A stretch of 64,000 nucleotides of DNA from Gammaproteobacteria bacterium (GCA_030949385.1 JAUZSP010000009.1:1-64000); one strand, 5' to 3'. Shown: positions 38,496-47,780, counted from the stretch's first letter. The notes: a model not told the origin generated them from the letters alone. Translations and numbers: made by a program.

Positions 38496-41485
38496 ATGGA
38501 ATTATCAGTTCTAACAAAAAAGAGACGAGAGCATATTAAGTCGTGTCGTGATAATAATGATAATTCACATGGAATAATAGCTGGTCTATATTCCGACCCT
38601 TCTCATTTTATCTATGAGATTTTGCAAAACGCAGATGATGCGGGTGCATCAGAAGTAATATTTGGATTAACACTGAAGTCATTATCAATAACACATAATG
38701 GCAATAAACTATTTAATTTTGACGATGTTGACTCTATAACAACCGTTGGTTCATCAACAAAAAAGGATGATGTAAATTCAATAGGCACATTCGGAGCAGG
38801 TTTCAAGTCTGTTTTTGCAATCACAAAAACACCACATATCCATTCAGGAAACTTTCATTTTAAAATTACCAACTTCATAGTTCCAGAGGAAATAGCCCCA
38901 GCAAATATTGGTGAAAAAACTACACAGTTCACTTTGCCATTTAATCATCCTGGCATTTCCTCTGATATTGCTTACAAGCAAATATCTGATCGTTTGCAAG
39001 CATTGGAATCAGAATCGTTGTTATTTTTGCATAATATTAAAGAAATTCAATGGAGGACTGAAACTGATAGCGGGCATTATCTATCAGAAATTGACGGTAA
39101 TAAGGCAAGTTTGATCTCCATGGTTAATGAAGAGGGCAACCTGACAGAATATTTTTGTTCACAAAAAATATTGAAGTTGATGATACAATGCTAAATATCA
39201 TTGTTGCTTATCCATTAAATAGCAATGGGGAAATCGTTCCAGTACATGATTCTAAATTATTTGTATTCTTTCCAACGAATGAAAGAATCGGATTCAAATT
39301 TTGGTTCACGCCCCGTATAAAACGACCCCCAGTAGAGAGTCGATTCCTTTTGATGATAGTCAAAATCTGCTTATTACAGCGGAATTATCCGCTTTAGTCT
39401 CCGAAAGTATAATCGGTTTAAAAAATAGTGGCTTACTGAATGTTGATGTTCTATCAATACTACCAATTGATTCTGAAAATGAACATCCAATATATTGTGC
39501 GACATTCCACAAAGTTAAGTCTATTTTTTACAAATGAGGCACTATTGCCAACGGTAACTGGGGGTTATGAAAGCGCAGATAAGACCATACTAGCAAGAGA
39601 AAGAGAGTTAACTAACCTGTTGGAAAATACAGATTGCTCAAAACTTTTCAACAGAAAAACTTGGCTGAATACCGATATAACATACGATAAAACAAGGATA
39701 TTAAGGGATTATTTGACTGGAGAGTTAGGTATACCTGAAATTACGATGCAAAAGTTTTGTTCCGAAATTACTGAAGAATTTATCAAGGTAAAGCCAGATA
39801 GCTGGATTGTAGAATTTTATTCAAGTATTACAAAAACAAAGCCCTTTATAGAGTTAGTGCAGGCTACCAAAAAAGGGGGTTTTACGTGAGCGCCCAATTA
39901 TTAGACTAGAAGATGGCTCGCATATTTGCCCTGAGAATAGTTCAGGAGACATACAGGTTTATCTACCAACAAAAGATGATTCGAAGTTTAAAACAGTAAA
40001 AAGGGCTTTAGTTGATATTGACGAATCCAGTGAGTTCCTAAAAAGCCTTGGTCTTGTAGCCCCAAGTCAGATTGCAGAAATTAAGGAATTCATTATTCCA
40101 AAATATCAAGGCGCTATTATAGAGAAAGAGGAGTACATAGAGGATGTTAAATTAGTCATAGGAACTTGGGTGGACTCTAACCAGTATCAAAAAAATGAAA
40201 TATGTGATCTGCTAAAATCATGTTGGTTTGTCCGTAGTAAAAATCAGGTGGGTGATATTTCTTTCCAAAAGCTGGAGGATACATATGTATATTTCGATTC
40301 AAAAATATTATTAAGTTGGTTTTCTGAAGGAACAGATAAAACAATTTATTTTATTCATATTGGTTTAGAGATTACTAATGAAATTAAAGACTTTTTCAAG
40401 TGCCTTGATGTAGATGACACTTTAAAAATAATTGAAGAGGAAGATTCTGTTTCAAATATAGATAGTCGGTATGTTCAACGTATAGATGGCTTTAATCCAA
40501 ACATCAAAATCAACGGTCTAGAATATTCACTTGAAAATATCAATAAATTTCGCTCTACTTTTTGTGGCAATTTTTATTAACTAACAACCCCAGCAGGTTG
40601 TCTGGACGAACAAAAAGGAAAAACTACTTATACGAGGAATTTAGGACAGGAGACATCGAAAATGCTGAAATTTTGGAATCTTTGAAAGGAAAATACTGGC
40701 TATACAACAAAGAATCAATCCTAATTGAAAAGCCATTATCAGAAATATTGCTCAATGACTTAAACGACGACTATAACAAAGACCATAATAATACCGAAAA
40801 ACTGGTTAAAGTGCTTGAGTTGAAACTCAATAAGGTTTCAGAGTTTGAAGAAGAAACTGGGTTAAAAGTTGTTAATAGAGAAAAATATGAGAAATGGATG
40901 AATGCACAAAGTGATGATTCCAGTGAAAATAATGAAGAATCTGTTTGGAGTCCTGACGTAAGCCCAGAAGAAGCAAACATAAGTATTGATGAGTCTGACT
41001 TTCAAGATCATTCACAAGAAGATTTATCTGGTCAGGGCACAAAAGAAAGCTCTGAAACTGATGATGCGGATAATAATGGTGACAATTCAAACAAACCCAA
41101 AGATAGTAAAGCGATAGGTGATTGGGGAGAATCTATTGCCAATGAATACTTGGTAAGAAAGTTTCCGAACAACGAAGTAGTTTGGCTAAATAAAAGTGGG
41201 AATGTCGGCAAGGGATACGATTTTGTAATAAGAGATAATGGCGAAGATATTGCCTACTACGAAGTCAAAAGCAAAACAGACGAGGTACCGCAACTATTTC
41301 TAATATCTGGTACACAGTGGGGCTGGGCGAGGAAATTACATAACTCAAAGAAAGGGGAAATGTATAAAATTTTGTTGATTTCTAATGCGGGCAAAAAAGA
41401 GCCGAAAGTTAGAGAAATAGTAAACCCTATTGAACTTTGGAATTCTGGAGAATTATATGCGGATCCAGTAAAAATTGAGCTGTAG
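38496..41485 (+). pseudogene. Sacsin/NOV-like GHKL ATPase with C-terminal DUF3883 domain, five frameshifts
   Basis: The frames join to one protein of about 996 residues. Its N-terminus has the GHKL ATP site: YEILQNADDAGA (40-51), ITHNGNKLF (65-73) and IGTFGAGFKSVF (96-107), close to the Sacsin/NO VEIN class. A conserved VHAPYKTTPSRESIPFDD segment follows. Near residue 790-855 there is an acidic linker, then a DUF3883 domain ending with YYEVKSKTDE and SGTQWGWA, a probable nuclease-like fold. One-base indels lie in homopolymers at 39152-39156, 39299-39302, 39524-39529, 39869-39883 and 40559-40563. No nonsense change occurs in the corrected frame. Base composition is much more AT-rich than its neighbours, indicating transfer. 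Such proteins occur in defence-rich regions, but a defence role here is inference. Confidence 0.82.
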
Positions 41486-41500
41486 CAGCATGAAAACGCA

Positions 41501-41563
41501 ATATAACAAGGCGCTACACACGGACAAAATAAAGCTGCGTTCGTTCCTCACTACGCTTTATTT
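41501..41563 (+). other. attC-like half palindrome, interrupted by the IS66 element
   Basis: Sixteen bases after the Sacsin-like stop codon the sequence reads TAACAAGGCGCTACACACGG, then the perfect arms AAATAAAGC and GCTTTATTT enclosing a 19-base TCGTTCCTC loop region. This resembles the start and apex of an integron attC site (R-box TAACAAGGCG, then a long imperfect hairpin). The expected right half is missing because the IS66 inverted repeat begins at 41564. No integrase gene is in the window. Confidence 0.5.
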
Positions 41564-41587
41564 GTAAGCGCTCAATAAACCCCACCT
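41564..41587. repeat. IS66 left terminal inverted repeat
   Basis: A 24-bp sequence beginning GTAAGCGCTCAATAAACC is the exact reverse complement of bases 44001-44024. Confidence 0.95.
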
Positions 41588-41615
41588 TGAAGTGAGCAGT
41601 CACATCGCGTAGACC

Positions 41616-43208
41616 TTAAACTGAATTACTCACATTCCAAGGCAACAGCGCCTCAATCTCTTCAACGCAGTTGGCCTTGGGCAGTTCCGTAAAAACCCTT
41701 TTGAGGTAATGATACGGTTCTACCCCATTGGCTTTGGCCGTTTCAATCACACTGTACAGTGCCGCACTGGCCTGCGCCCCTTTTGCTGTATCACTGAAGA
41801 GCCAATTTTTTCGACCAATCACAAAGGGACGAAGGGCGTTTTCGGCTCCGTTGTTGTCAATCTCCAGACGACCGTCTTCAAGGTACACCTGCAACTTCTG
41901 CCAATTCTTATCCAGATAGCTCAACGCTTTACCCAACAGTCCTTTGGGCAAGACGTGATTCTGATTTTTGTCGAGCCAGGCTCGGAACTGTTGCAAGATC
42001 GGTTTGGCCTGCTGTTGCCGCACCCGTTTGCGCTCGTCGGGTGGCTGATCTTTGATCTGGCGTTCAATGCCGTAGAGCTTGCCGATAAAACTCAACGCCA
42101 TGTCGGCTTTGCCGCTTTTGCTTTTGCCTCTGTTTTTTCCCTTCGGTTTGTTGGCCATTTGCGCCTCGATGAATTTACGTCGAGCGTGCGCCCAACAACC
42201 CAGAAGTTCGATCCCTGCCCACTGACCCAGAGCGTGGTAAGCGGCGTAGTCGTCGCTTTGCAAATAACCCTGATACCCGTCCAACAGCTGCTGGGCTACG
42301 GCACTCGCACGGCTCGCTGCGTAATGGAACAAGATGATGCGTTTTTCTGCTTCTCCACCACGGCGAATCCACATGTAAGAGCGTTGTTGAGCGCGGCGTT
42401 CGGTTTCATTGAGTACCTGTATCGGCGTCTCATCCATTTGAATCATCGCGCCTGCAAGCAGCTGATCTTGCAGTAAGTTGAGCAGTGGTTGAAGTAATTG
42501 ACCCGAGCGGATCATCCAATAGGCTAAGGTTTGACGACTCAGCTCAATGCCGTGACGTTTTAGAATGTGGTGTTGTCGATAGAGCGGCAGAGCATCTTGG
42601 TATTTGGCAACGGCAACGTGTGCCAGCAACCCGGGGGCGGCGTTGCTTTTGGGAATCGGTTGCGCAGGCAAGGGGGCGGTGATCGGGGCGCTTTCACAGC
42701 GACGACAGGCGTATTTTTTTCGAACGTGAAGCAAGACCCTCAGTTGAGCCGGTATGATCTCCAGCTGTTCGCTGCTGACCTCACCAATGAGGTGGCGTTG
42801 GCAACCACAGGCGCAGCGCTTCTCTTCATCGGACAGGTCGTGTTCAATCCGAATCCGAGGCAGATGCTCGGGTAAGGGTTTGCGTCCCCGAGGTTTGGCG
42901 CGCGTCTGTGGGGCTGACTCACTTATGACGTTAGAGTCCTGCGCGTCCTGCGCGGCTTCCTCGACCTCGACCTCAGACGCTTCACTCTCTTCAAACGCTT
43001 CCGCTTCGTTAAAGAGGTCGTCTTGAACCTCACTTTTTTGTTGTTCACTGCTGCTGGAAAATTGTTTTTGCTGATAAAGACGCAGGTACTCTTCTAGAAC
43101 CAAAATGCGCTGTTGTTGCGTCACAATGAGCTGTTGCTGCTCCTCAAGGAGAGCGTGTAGTGTTTTTACACTGCTGCTGAGAGGGTCACTGTTTTGGCGC
43201 GTTGTCAT
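41616..43208 (-). CDS. tnpC: IS66 family transposase TnpC
   Basis: This is the DDE transposase of the IS66 family, 530 residues, apparently full length. An N-terminal coiled-coil (QQQLIVTQQQRILVLEEYLR) and an acidic stretch are followed by an IS66 zinc-finger-like segment with CACGCQRH and CRRCESAP. The catalytic core shows IQMDETPIQV, LQSDDYAAYHALG and NNGAENALRPFVIGRKNW. It lies 29 bases after tnpB. Confidence 0.96.
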   Translation of the reverse strand: MTTRQNSDPLSSSVKTLHALLEEQQQLIVTQQQRILVLEEYLRLYQQKQFSSSSEQQKSEVQDDLFNEAEAFEESEASEVEVEEAAQDAQDSNVISESAPQTRAKPRGRKPLPEHLPRIRIEHDLSDEEKRCACGCQRHLIGEVSSEQLEIIPAQLRVLLHVRKKYACRRCESAPITAPLPAQPIPKSNAAPGLLAHVAVAKYQDALPLYRQHHILKRHGIELSRQTLAYWMIRSGQLLQPLLNLLQDQLLAGAMIQMDETPIQVLNETERRAQQRSYMWIRRGGEAEKRIILFHYAASRASAVAQQLLDGYQGYLQSDDYAAYHALGQWAGIELLGCWAHARRKFIEAQMANKPKGKNRGKSKSGKADMALSFIGKLYGIERQIKDQPPDERKRVRQQQAKPILQQFRAWLDKNQNHVLPKGLLGKALSYLDKNWQKLQVYLEDGRLEIDNNGAENALRPFVIGRKNWLFSDTAKGAQASAALYSVIETAKANGVEPYHYLKRVFTELPKANCVEEIEALLPWNVSNSV

Positions 43209-43237
43209 CAGAGCATTTTAACGCAAACCGAATGAGA

Positions 43238-43594
43238 TTAACCTACGGAGTGAAAAAAGAGGCGTTCGTGTGGTTTATTATTCCAAAGATCAAATCCGTC
43301 CAGCAGTCGGTTTAACTCACTCACTGTGAGGGTCAGAGGTTCGCCTTCCTGCCACTCAGGCCATTTGAAGCGCTGTTTCTCCAGCCGTTTGTACCAGACG
43401 ATAAAGCCGTTACGCTCCCAACAGAGCAGTTTGATTTTGTCTCGCGCTCGGTTGCAAAAGACAAACAGGGCTTCACTCATGGGAGGCAGATCCATCTCTT
43501 GCTCGACCAACAGGGAGAGACCGTTAATCGATTTACGCATGTCTACGGGGACGGTGTAGAGGTAGACGCTCACGTTGTCGCTCGGTCTTAACAT
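43238..43594 (-). CDS. tnpB: IS66 accessory protein TnpB (Orf2)
   Basis: This 118-residue protein is the IS66 Orf2 product needed for transposition of these elements. Typical segments are VDMRKSINGLSLLV near residue 17, FVFCNRARDKIKLLCWERNG near 44 and WYKRLEKQRFKWP near 67. It overlaps the end of tnpA by 7 bases, which suggests translational coupling. Confidence 0.95.
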   Translation of the reverse strand: MLRPSDNVSVYLYTVPVDMRKSINGLSLLVEQEMDLPPMSEALFVFCNRARDKIKLLCWERNGFIVWYKRLEKQRFKWPEWQEGEPLTLTVSELNRLLDGFDLWNNKPHERLFFHSVG

Positions 43595-43947
43595 CCTTTT
43601 GACCCTAGGCTGGCGTAGAGAATCGGTAAGACTTGGCTCAGTTGATCCAAGGGAACCGACAGTGAAACGCCATTAATACAGAGGTGCACAGGCTGATGGG
43701 ATCTTGAGGGGACAGTGGAGGAATCAGGGCTGATCTGAAGGGCTTGAAAACGGGCTTTGACTGCGGTCTTCGTTGGTTGAGTGGAAACGTGAATGACACG
43801 AGGTTGCAGCCGCCGACGCCAGAGACTGAAATTGGCCAAGGTGATGCGAGCCTGTTGGCAGTAGGCTTTTTGGGTCAGACCGCTCTCGCTCCATTGGTTT
43901 AGGTGACGGTGCCATTGGGCTACTTTTGTGGTGCTGGTTTTGCTCAT
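43588..43947 (-). CDS. tnpA: IS66 accessory protein TnpA (Orf1)
   Basis: This 119-residue protein is the first gene of the IS66 element. An N-terminal helix-turn-helix-like region (WHRHLNQWSESGLTQKAYCQ, then NFSLWRRRLQP) precedes a variable middle and a C-terminal VPLDQLSQVLPILYA segment. A GAGGTCCT region just upstream contains a plausible ribosome site. Function is inferred from family and position. Confidence 0.9.
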   Translation of the reverse strand: MSKTSTTKVAQWHRHLNQWSESGLTQKAYCQQARITLANFSLWRRRLQPRVIHVSTQPTKTAVKARFQALQISPDSSTVPSRSHQPVHLCINGVSLSVPLDQLSQVLPILYASLGSKGC

Positions 43948-44000
43948 GAGGACCTCCTGTGAATGTGGAGGTACCGTAACTCAGACGTTCTGGGATGTTT

Positions 44001-44024
44001 AGGTGGGGTTTATTGAGCGCTTAC
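44001..44024. repeat. IS66 right terminal inverted repeat
   Basis: This is the exact 24-bp reverse complement of bases 41564-41587 and ends in CGCTTAC. Confidence 0.95.
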
Positions 44025-44084
44025 GCACTAACCAAAGGGCAGTGCGCCGATAAAACCAAGCACTCAATCATGACATACAGTGGT

Positions 44085-44170
44085 CTTGCTCGTCATTCCC
44101 GCGAAGGCGGGAATCTATACAAGACAATCAAACTCTCATGTGGATTCCCGCCTTCGCGGGAATGACGAGA
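44085..44170. repeat. REP-like palindromic element, copy 2
   Basis: A left arm CATTCCCGCGAAGGCGGGAAT and a right arm ATTCCCGCCTTCGCGGGAAT plus GACG are separated by about 35 bases. The ends (CTTGCTCGTCATTCCCGCG on the left, GATTCCCGCCTTCGCGGGA on the right) match copy 1. It lies between the IS66 element and the small antitoxin-like gene. Confidence 0.85.
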
Positions 44171-44237
44171 GTTACGATGCACTTATTTTTTAACCAACTA
44201 CGCAACATCAGTTCTTAATTGAAAAAGGAGTATTGAA

Positions 44238-44474
44238 ATGAGCACATTAAGTTTAAGGTTACCCGATTCACTGCACAAAGAAGTGAAGTCCTTAGTTCAG
44301 AAGGAAGGCGTTTCAATCAATCAATTTATCTCATCTGCCGTTGCCGAAAAGATGTCGGCCTTATTGACAGAAAGTTACTTAGAAAATCGATCTTTGAAGG
44401 GCGATAAAACATCCTTTCTTCACGCAATGACAAAAGTTCCTGATGTCGAACCAAGTGACGAAGATAAGTTATAG
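44238..44474 (+). CDS. HicB/Arc-type ribbon-helix-helix antitoxin-like protein, orphan
   Basis: This 78-residue protein has the ribbon-helix-helix pattern of HicB/CopG-like antitoxins: a short strand MSTLSLRLPDSLHKEV, then a helix-turn-helix LVQKEGVSINQFISSAVAEK. A hydrophilic tail follows, ending EPSDEDKL. An AAGGAG site lies seven bases upstream of the ATG. No toxin gene follows; the next gene, nadE, is convergent and ends 6 bases away. It may be an orphan autoregulator or the remnant of a toxin-antitoxin pair in the accessory region. Confidence 0.72.
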   Translation: MSTLSLRLPDSLHKEVKSLVQKEGVSINQFISSAVAEKMSALLTESYLENRSLKGDKTSFLHAMTKVPDVEPSDEDKL

Positions 44475-44480
44475 CCAACC

Positions 44481-46091
44481 TCAACGATGATAAGCCGAGG
44501 TAATCGGGTAACGTCGATCACGTCCAAACGCCCGCTGCGTCACCCGCACTCCCGGTGGCGCTTGACGGCGTTTGTACTCATTGATCACCACCATGCGCAT
44601 CACCCGCTGCACCGTTTGGCGCTCAAACCCCGCCGCCACCATCTGCTCTAAAGACTCATCGCGCTCCACAAAACGCTCCAAAATGGCATCTAAAATAGCG
44701 TAGGGCGGCAAGCTGTCTTCGTCTTTCTGATCCGGTGCCAACTCCGCCGACGGCGGACGCACAATGACTCGCTCAGGAATCACCTCCTGCTCACGATTGC
44801 GGTAACGCGCCAAACGATAAACCAAGGTTTTTGGCACGTCTTTCAATGGGGCAAAACCGCCTGCCATATCACCATAAAGGGTAGCGTAGCCCACCGCCAT
44901 CTCGCTTTTATTGCCCGTGGTGAGCAAAATTTTGCCCTTTTTATTCGAAATCGCCATCAAAATCACCCCACGGCAGCGCGCCTGAATGTTCTCTTCTGTG
45001 GTGTCGGCTTTCAAACCAGCAAACTCATCCTGCAAGGCAGTCAAAAACCCCTCAAACAGCGGCTCAATGGAGATGGAGCGGTACAACACCCCCAAACTCT
45101 TCGCCTCCGCTTCTGCGTCCTGCCGACTCATATCAGCGGTGTAGCGAGAAGGCATCATCACCGCCTCCACTTGATCGGCACCCAGCGCGTCCACGGCAAT
45201 CGTCAAGGTCAACGCCGAATCAATGCCACCGGAAAGCCCAATCACCGCACCCTTGAAACCGTTTTTGGTCACATAATCACGCACCCCCAACACCAAGGCT
45301 TGATAGGTGGCCGCCTCTTCGCTCAACTCTTCTACTGGATTAACGCACAACGGCGTTAGCTCACCTTCAGCGTTAATCTCAAAGGGCAACAGCGCCTCTT
45401 GAAACGAGTGACCTTGCAACACCACCTTGCCCTTCGCGTCCAACAGCATCGAATCGCCATCAAACACCAACTCATCTTGGCCGCCCACCTGATTGACGTA
45501 CACCAACGGCAAGCCCGTCTCAGCACTGCGCGCCTGCAGCACCGCTCGGCGCTGCTCGCCTTTGCCCCAATGAAACGGCGACGCGTTCAGATTCAACAAC
45601 AACTGCGCCCCCGCCTCTTTCGCTTGCGCTGCCACCTTGGCCGTCCAGATGTCTTCACAGAGACTGATGCCCAGTTTCAGCCCGCGAAACGCCACCACAC
45701 ACGGCTGATCTCCGGCGATAAAATAGCGTTTCTCATCAAACACACCGTAATTGGGCAGCTGCTGCTTATGATAAAGCGCCAACACCTCGCCCTCGCTGAG
45801 CAGCATGGCGGAGTTGTAAAGCCCCCTTTGGCCAAAGCTGGGCAGCCCAAACAGAATCGCCACACCCTTGACCGACCGCTTCAATGTCTGCACCGCCGCT
45901 TCAATGCGCGCTTGCAGACCTGGGCGCAGCAGCAGGTCTTCGGGGGGGTAGCCCAACAGAGTCAATTCAGGGAAGATCACCAGATCCGCAAAGCAGCGTT
46001 GGCGCGCTTCGGTTGCAGTGGTTACAATCAATTCGGTGTTTCCAACAACATCACCCACCGTCGGGTTTATCTGTGCAATGACAATACGCAT
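44481..46091 (-). CDS. nadE: Glutamine-dependent NAD+ synthetase
   Basis: This enzyme makes NAD from deamido-NAD using glutamine. It has 536 residues and two domains. The N-terminal nitrilase-type glutaminase has Glu in VIFPELTLLGYPPEDLL, Lys in YHKQQLPNYGVFDEKRYF and Cys in ISLCEDIW. The C-terminal synthetase has the ATP-pyrophosphatase loop GLSGGIDSALT near residue 285 and the GNKSEMAVGYATLYGD segment. It is a single gene divergent from pilS. Confidence 0.96.
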   Translation of the reverse strand: MRIVIAQINPTVGDVVGNTELIVTTATEARQRCFADLVIFPELTLLGYPPEDLLLRPGLQARIEAAVQTLKRSVKGVAILFGLPSFGQRGLYNSAMLLSEGEVLALYHKQQLPNYGVFDEKRYFIAGDQPCVVAFRGLKLGISLCEDIWTAKVAAQAKEAGAQLLLNLNASPFHWGKGEQRRAVLQARSAETGLPLVYVNQVGGQDELVFDGDSMLLDAKGKVVLQGHSFQEALLPFEINAEGELTPLCVNPVEELSEEAATYQALVLGVRDYVTKNGFKGAVIGLSGGIDSALTLTIAVDALGADQVEAVMMPSRYTADMSRQDAEAEAKSLGVLYRSISIEPLFEGFLTALQDEFAGLKADTTEENIQARCRGVILMAISNKKGKILLTTGNKSEMAVGYATLYGDMAGGFAPLKDVPKTLVYRLARYRNREQEVIPERVIVRPPSAELAPDQKDEDSLPPYAILDAILERFVERDESLEQMVAAGFERQTVQRVMRMVVINEYKRRQAPPGVRVTQRAFGRDRRYPITSAYHR

Positions 46092-46190
46092 AACGTTTAA
46101 CAGTACTCGTAAAGGGGCAACGCCCGTGATTTTGGCAGGCCGTATTCTCCCTTATCCCAGCTCAATTCGCAAAATGCCAAACAAACTGCA

Positions 46191-47780
46191 ATGACAGCGA
46201 ACCTTCATCATCCCGACCGAGCCAATAAACGCCTGCTGTCACTGCTGGACGGTTATCGTCTTCTGCTGACCTTCATCCTAATGAGTGTTGTTCTACTGGA
46301 AGTGGGGGATGCTTTTTTAGGCTCCAGCAAACCTCTGCTGTTTTTAGTCACCACGGCGCTTTACGCCATAACCAGCGTCGGTTTTTTACTCTCAACCCAC
46401 TTCAAACCCTCGACTTTCGAACAGCAACTGTGGCGGCGTGCGAGTGCGGACATCGTTTTTATTGTCGCGCTGATGCACAGCAGCGGCGGCATCAACAGCG
46501 GTTTGGGCATGTTGTTGATCATCAGCATCGCCGGTTTCGGCGTTTTGATGTCGGAACGTTTGGCGCTGCTGTTTGCCAGTTTGGCCAGTTTGGCCATTTT
46601 GGCCGAGCAGTTCTACACCCACCTCAATCTCGGTCAGAGCAGCACCCACTACCCACAAGCGGGCATTCTCGGCGCGACCCTGTTTGCCACCGCACTGCTG
46701 GCGATGATGCTGGCGCGTCGCAGCCGTGAAAGCGAAGCTCACGCCACTCAGAGCCAAATCGACCTGAAAAACATGGCGCAACTGAACGCCCTGATCATCG
46801 AAAAAATGGAGTCGGCCATTTTAGTGGTGGACAGCCGCCAACAGATTCGCCTTGCCAACCAGAGCGCCCGCACACTGCTCAAACTCGGTCACCTTGGCTC
46901 ACAAGCCGCACTCAAACAGCACGCACCTCGACTGCACTACTCGCTCAACCAATGGCATCACGCCAACAAAGAGCTGCCCTGTTCGATCAAAGAACCCAAC
47001 AGCCAGAGCGAAATCCAGCCCCATTTCACCCCACTGGAAGATCAAGGCTGGCTGATCTCACTGCAAGACACCTCCGCCATTCGCGCCCAACTGCAACAGC
47101 TTAAACTCGCCTCTCTCGGCCATTTGAGCGCCAACATTGCCCATGAAATCCGCAACCCACTCAGCGCCATCAGCCACGCTTCACAACTGCTGGCCGAGTC
47201 GCCAAACATCAACGTCGAAGAGGGCCGCTTGCTGGAGATCATTCTCGATCACGGCCAACGCATCAACCGCCTGATTGAAGACGTGATGCAAATTTCTCGA
47301 CTGAAAAAATTCAGCGGTCAGGCGATAAAATTGCACCCCAGCCTAGAGCAGTTTGCCCACGATTTTTGCCAACAAGAAAAACTACCCAGCGCGCGTTTGC
47401 AACTGCATTTCTTCAACGAAAATCCTTCGATTTACATGGAATCTCTGCATCTGCATCAGGTGTTGTGGAATTTATGCTGCAACAGCCTCAAACACGGCGG
47501 CCAAAAGAACATTAAGATCAAAATAGAGTCTGGCAACGACCCCGACACCGGTCAGCCGTTTTTAGATCTGTGTGACAATGGCCACGGCGTTTCTCAAGCA
47601 CAGATCGACAAACTGTTTGAACCCTTCTACACCACCAGCCACAGCGGCACTGGTTTGGGCCTGTTTATGGCACGGGAACTGTGCCGTTTTAACGGTGCCT
47701 CTTTACGCTACCTTGTCGAGCCACAAGGCAGCCGCTTCCGCATTGTTTTTAATCAAGATTTGGACACCCTCACACCATGA
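46191..47780 (+). CDS. pilS: Sensor histidine kinase PilS
   Basis: PilS senses pilin levels in the inner membrane and controls PilR. It has 529 residues. Six hydrophobic segments lie between residues 20 and 175, then a PAS-like region (about 200-295). The H-box LGHLSANIAHEIRNPLSAIS has phospho-acceptor H318, and N, G1 and G2 boxes follow (CNSLKHG, LCDNGHGV, GTGLGLFMA). It overlaps pilR by 4 bases (ATGA) and is divergent from nadE. Confidence 0.93.
   Translation: MTANLHHPDRANKRLLSLLDGYRLLLTFILMSVVLLEVGDAFLGSSKPLLFLVTTALYAITSVGFLLSTHFKPSTFEQQLWRRASADIVFIVALMHSSGGINSGLGMLLIISIAGFGVLMSERLALLFASLASLAILAEQFYTHLNLGQSSTHYPQAGILGATLFATALLAMMLARRSRESEAHATQSQIDLKNMAQLNALIIEKMESAILVVDSRQQIRLANQSARTLLKLGHLGSQAALKQHAPRLHYSLNQWHHANKELPCSIKEPNSQSEIQPHFTPLEDQGWLISLQDTSAIRAQLQQLKLASLGHLSANIAHEIRNPLSAISHASQLLAESPNINVEEGRLLEIILDHGQRINRLIEDVMQISRLKKFSGQAIKLHPSLEQFAHDFCQQEKLPSARLQLHFFNENPSIYMESLHLHQVLWNLCCNSLKHGGQKNIKIKIESGNDPDTGQPFLDLCDNGHGVSQAQIDKLFEPFYTTSHSGTGLGLFMARELCRFNGASLRYLVEPQGSRFRIVFNQDLDTLTP

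Larger units (their letters stand above)
41564..44024 (-). mobile_element. IS66-family insertion sequence, complete
   Basis: The 2461-bp element is bounded by a perfect 24-bp inverted repeat starting GTAAGCG at each end, the usual IS66 terminus. It carries tnpA, tnpB and tnpC in order on the minus strand, all apparently intact. The 8 bases flanking left (CTTTATTT) and right (GCACTAAC) do not match, so no target duplication is visible. Confidence 0.95.

Noticed and set aside
44025-44084. The missing right half of the attC-like palindrome beyond IS66
   Set aside because: The bases after the right inverted repeat do not complement TAACAAGGCGCT or the CACGGAC arm, so the half site cannot be completed from this flank.
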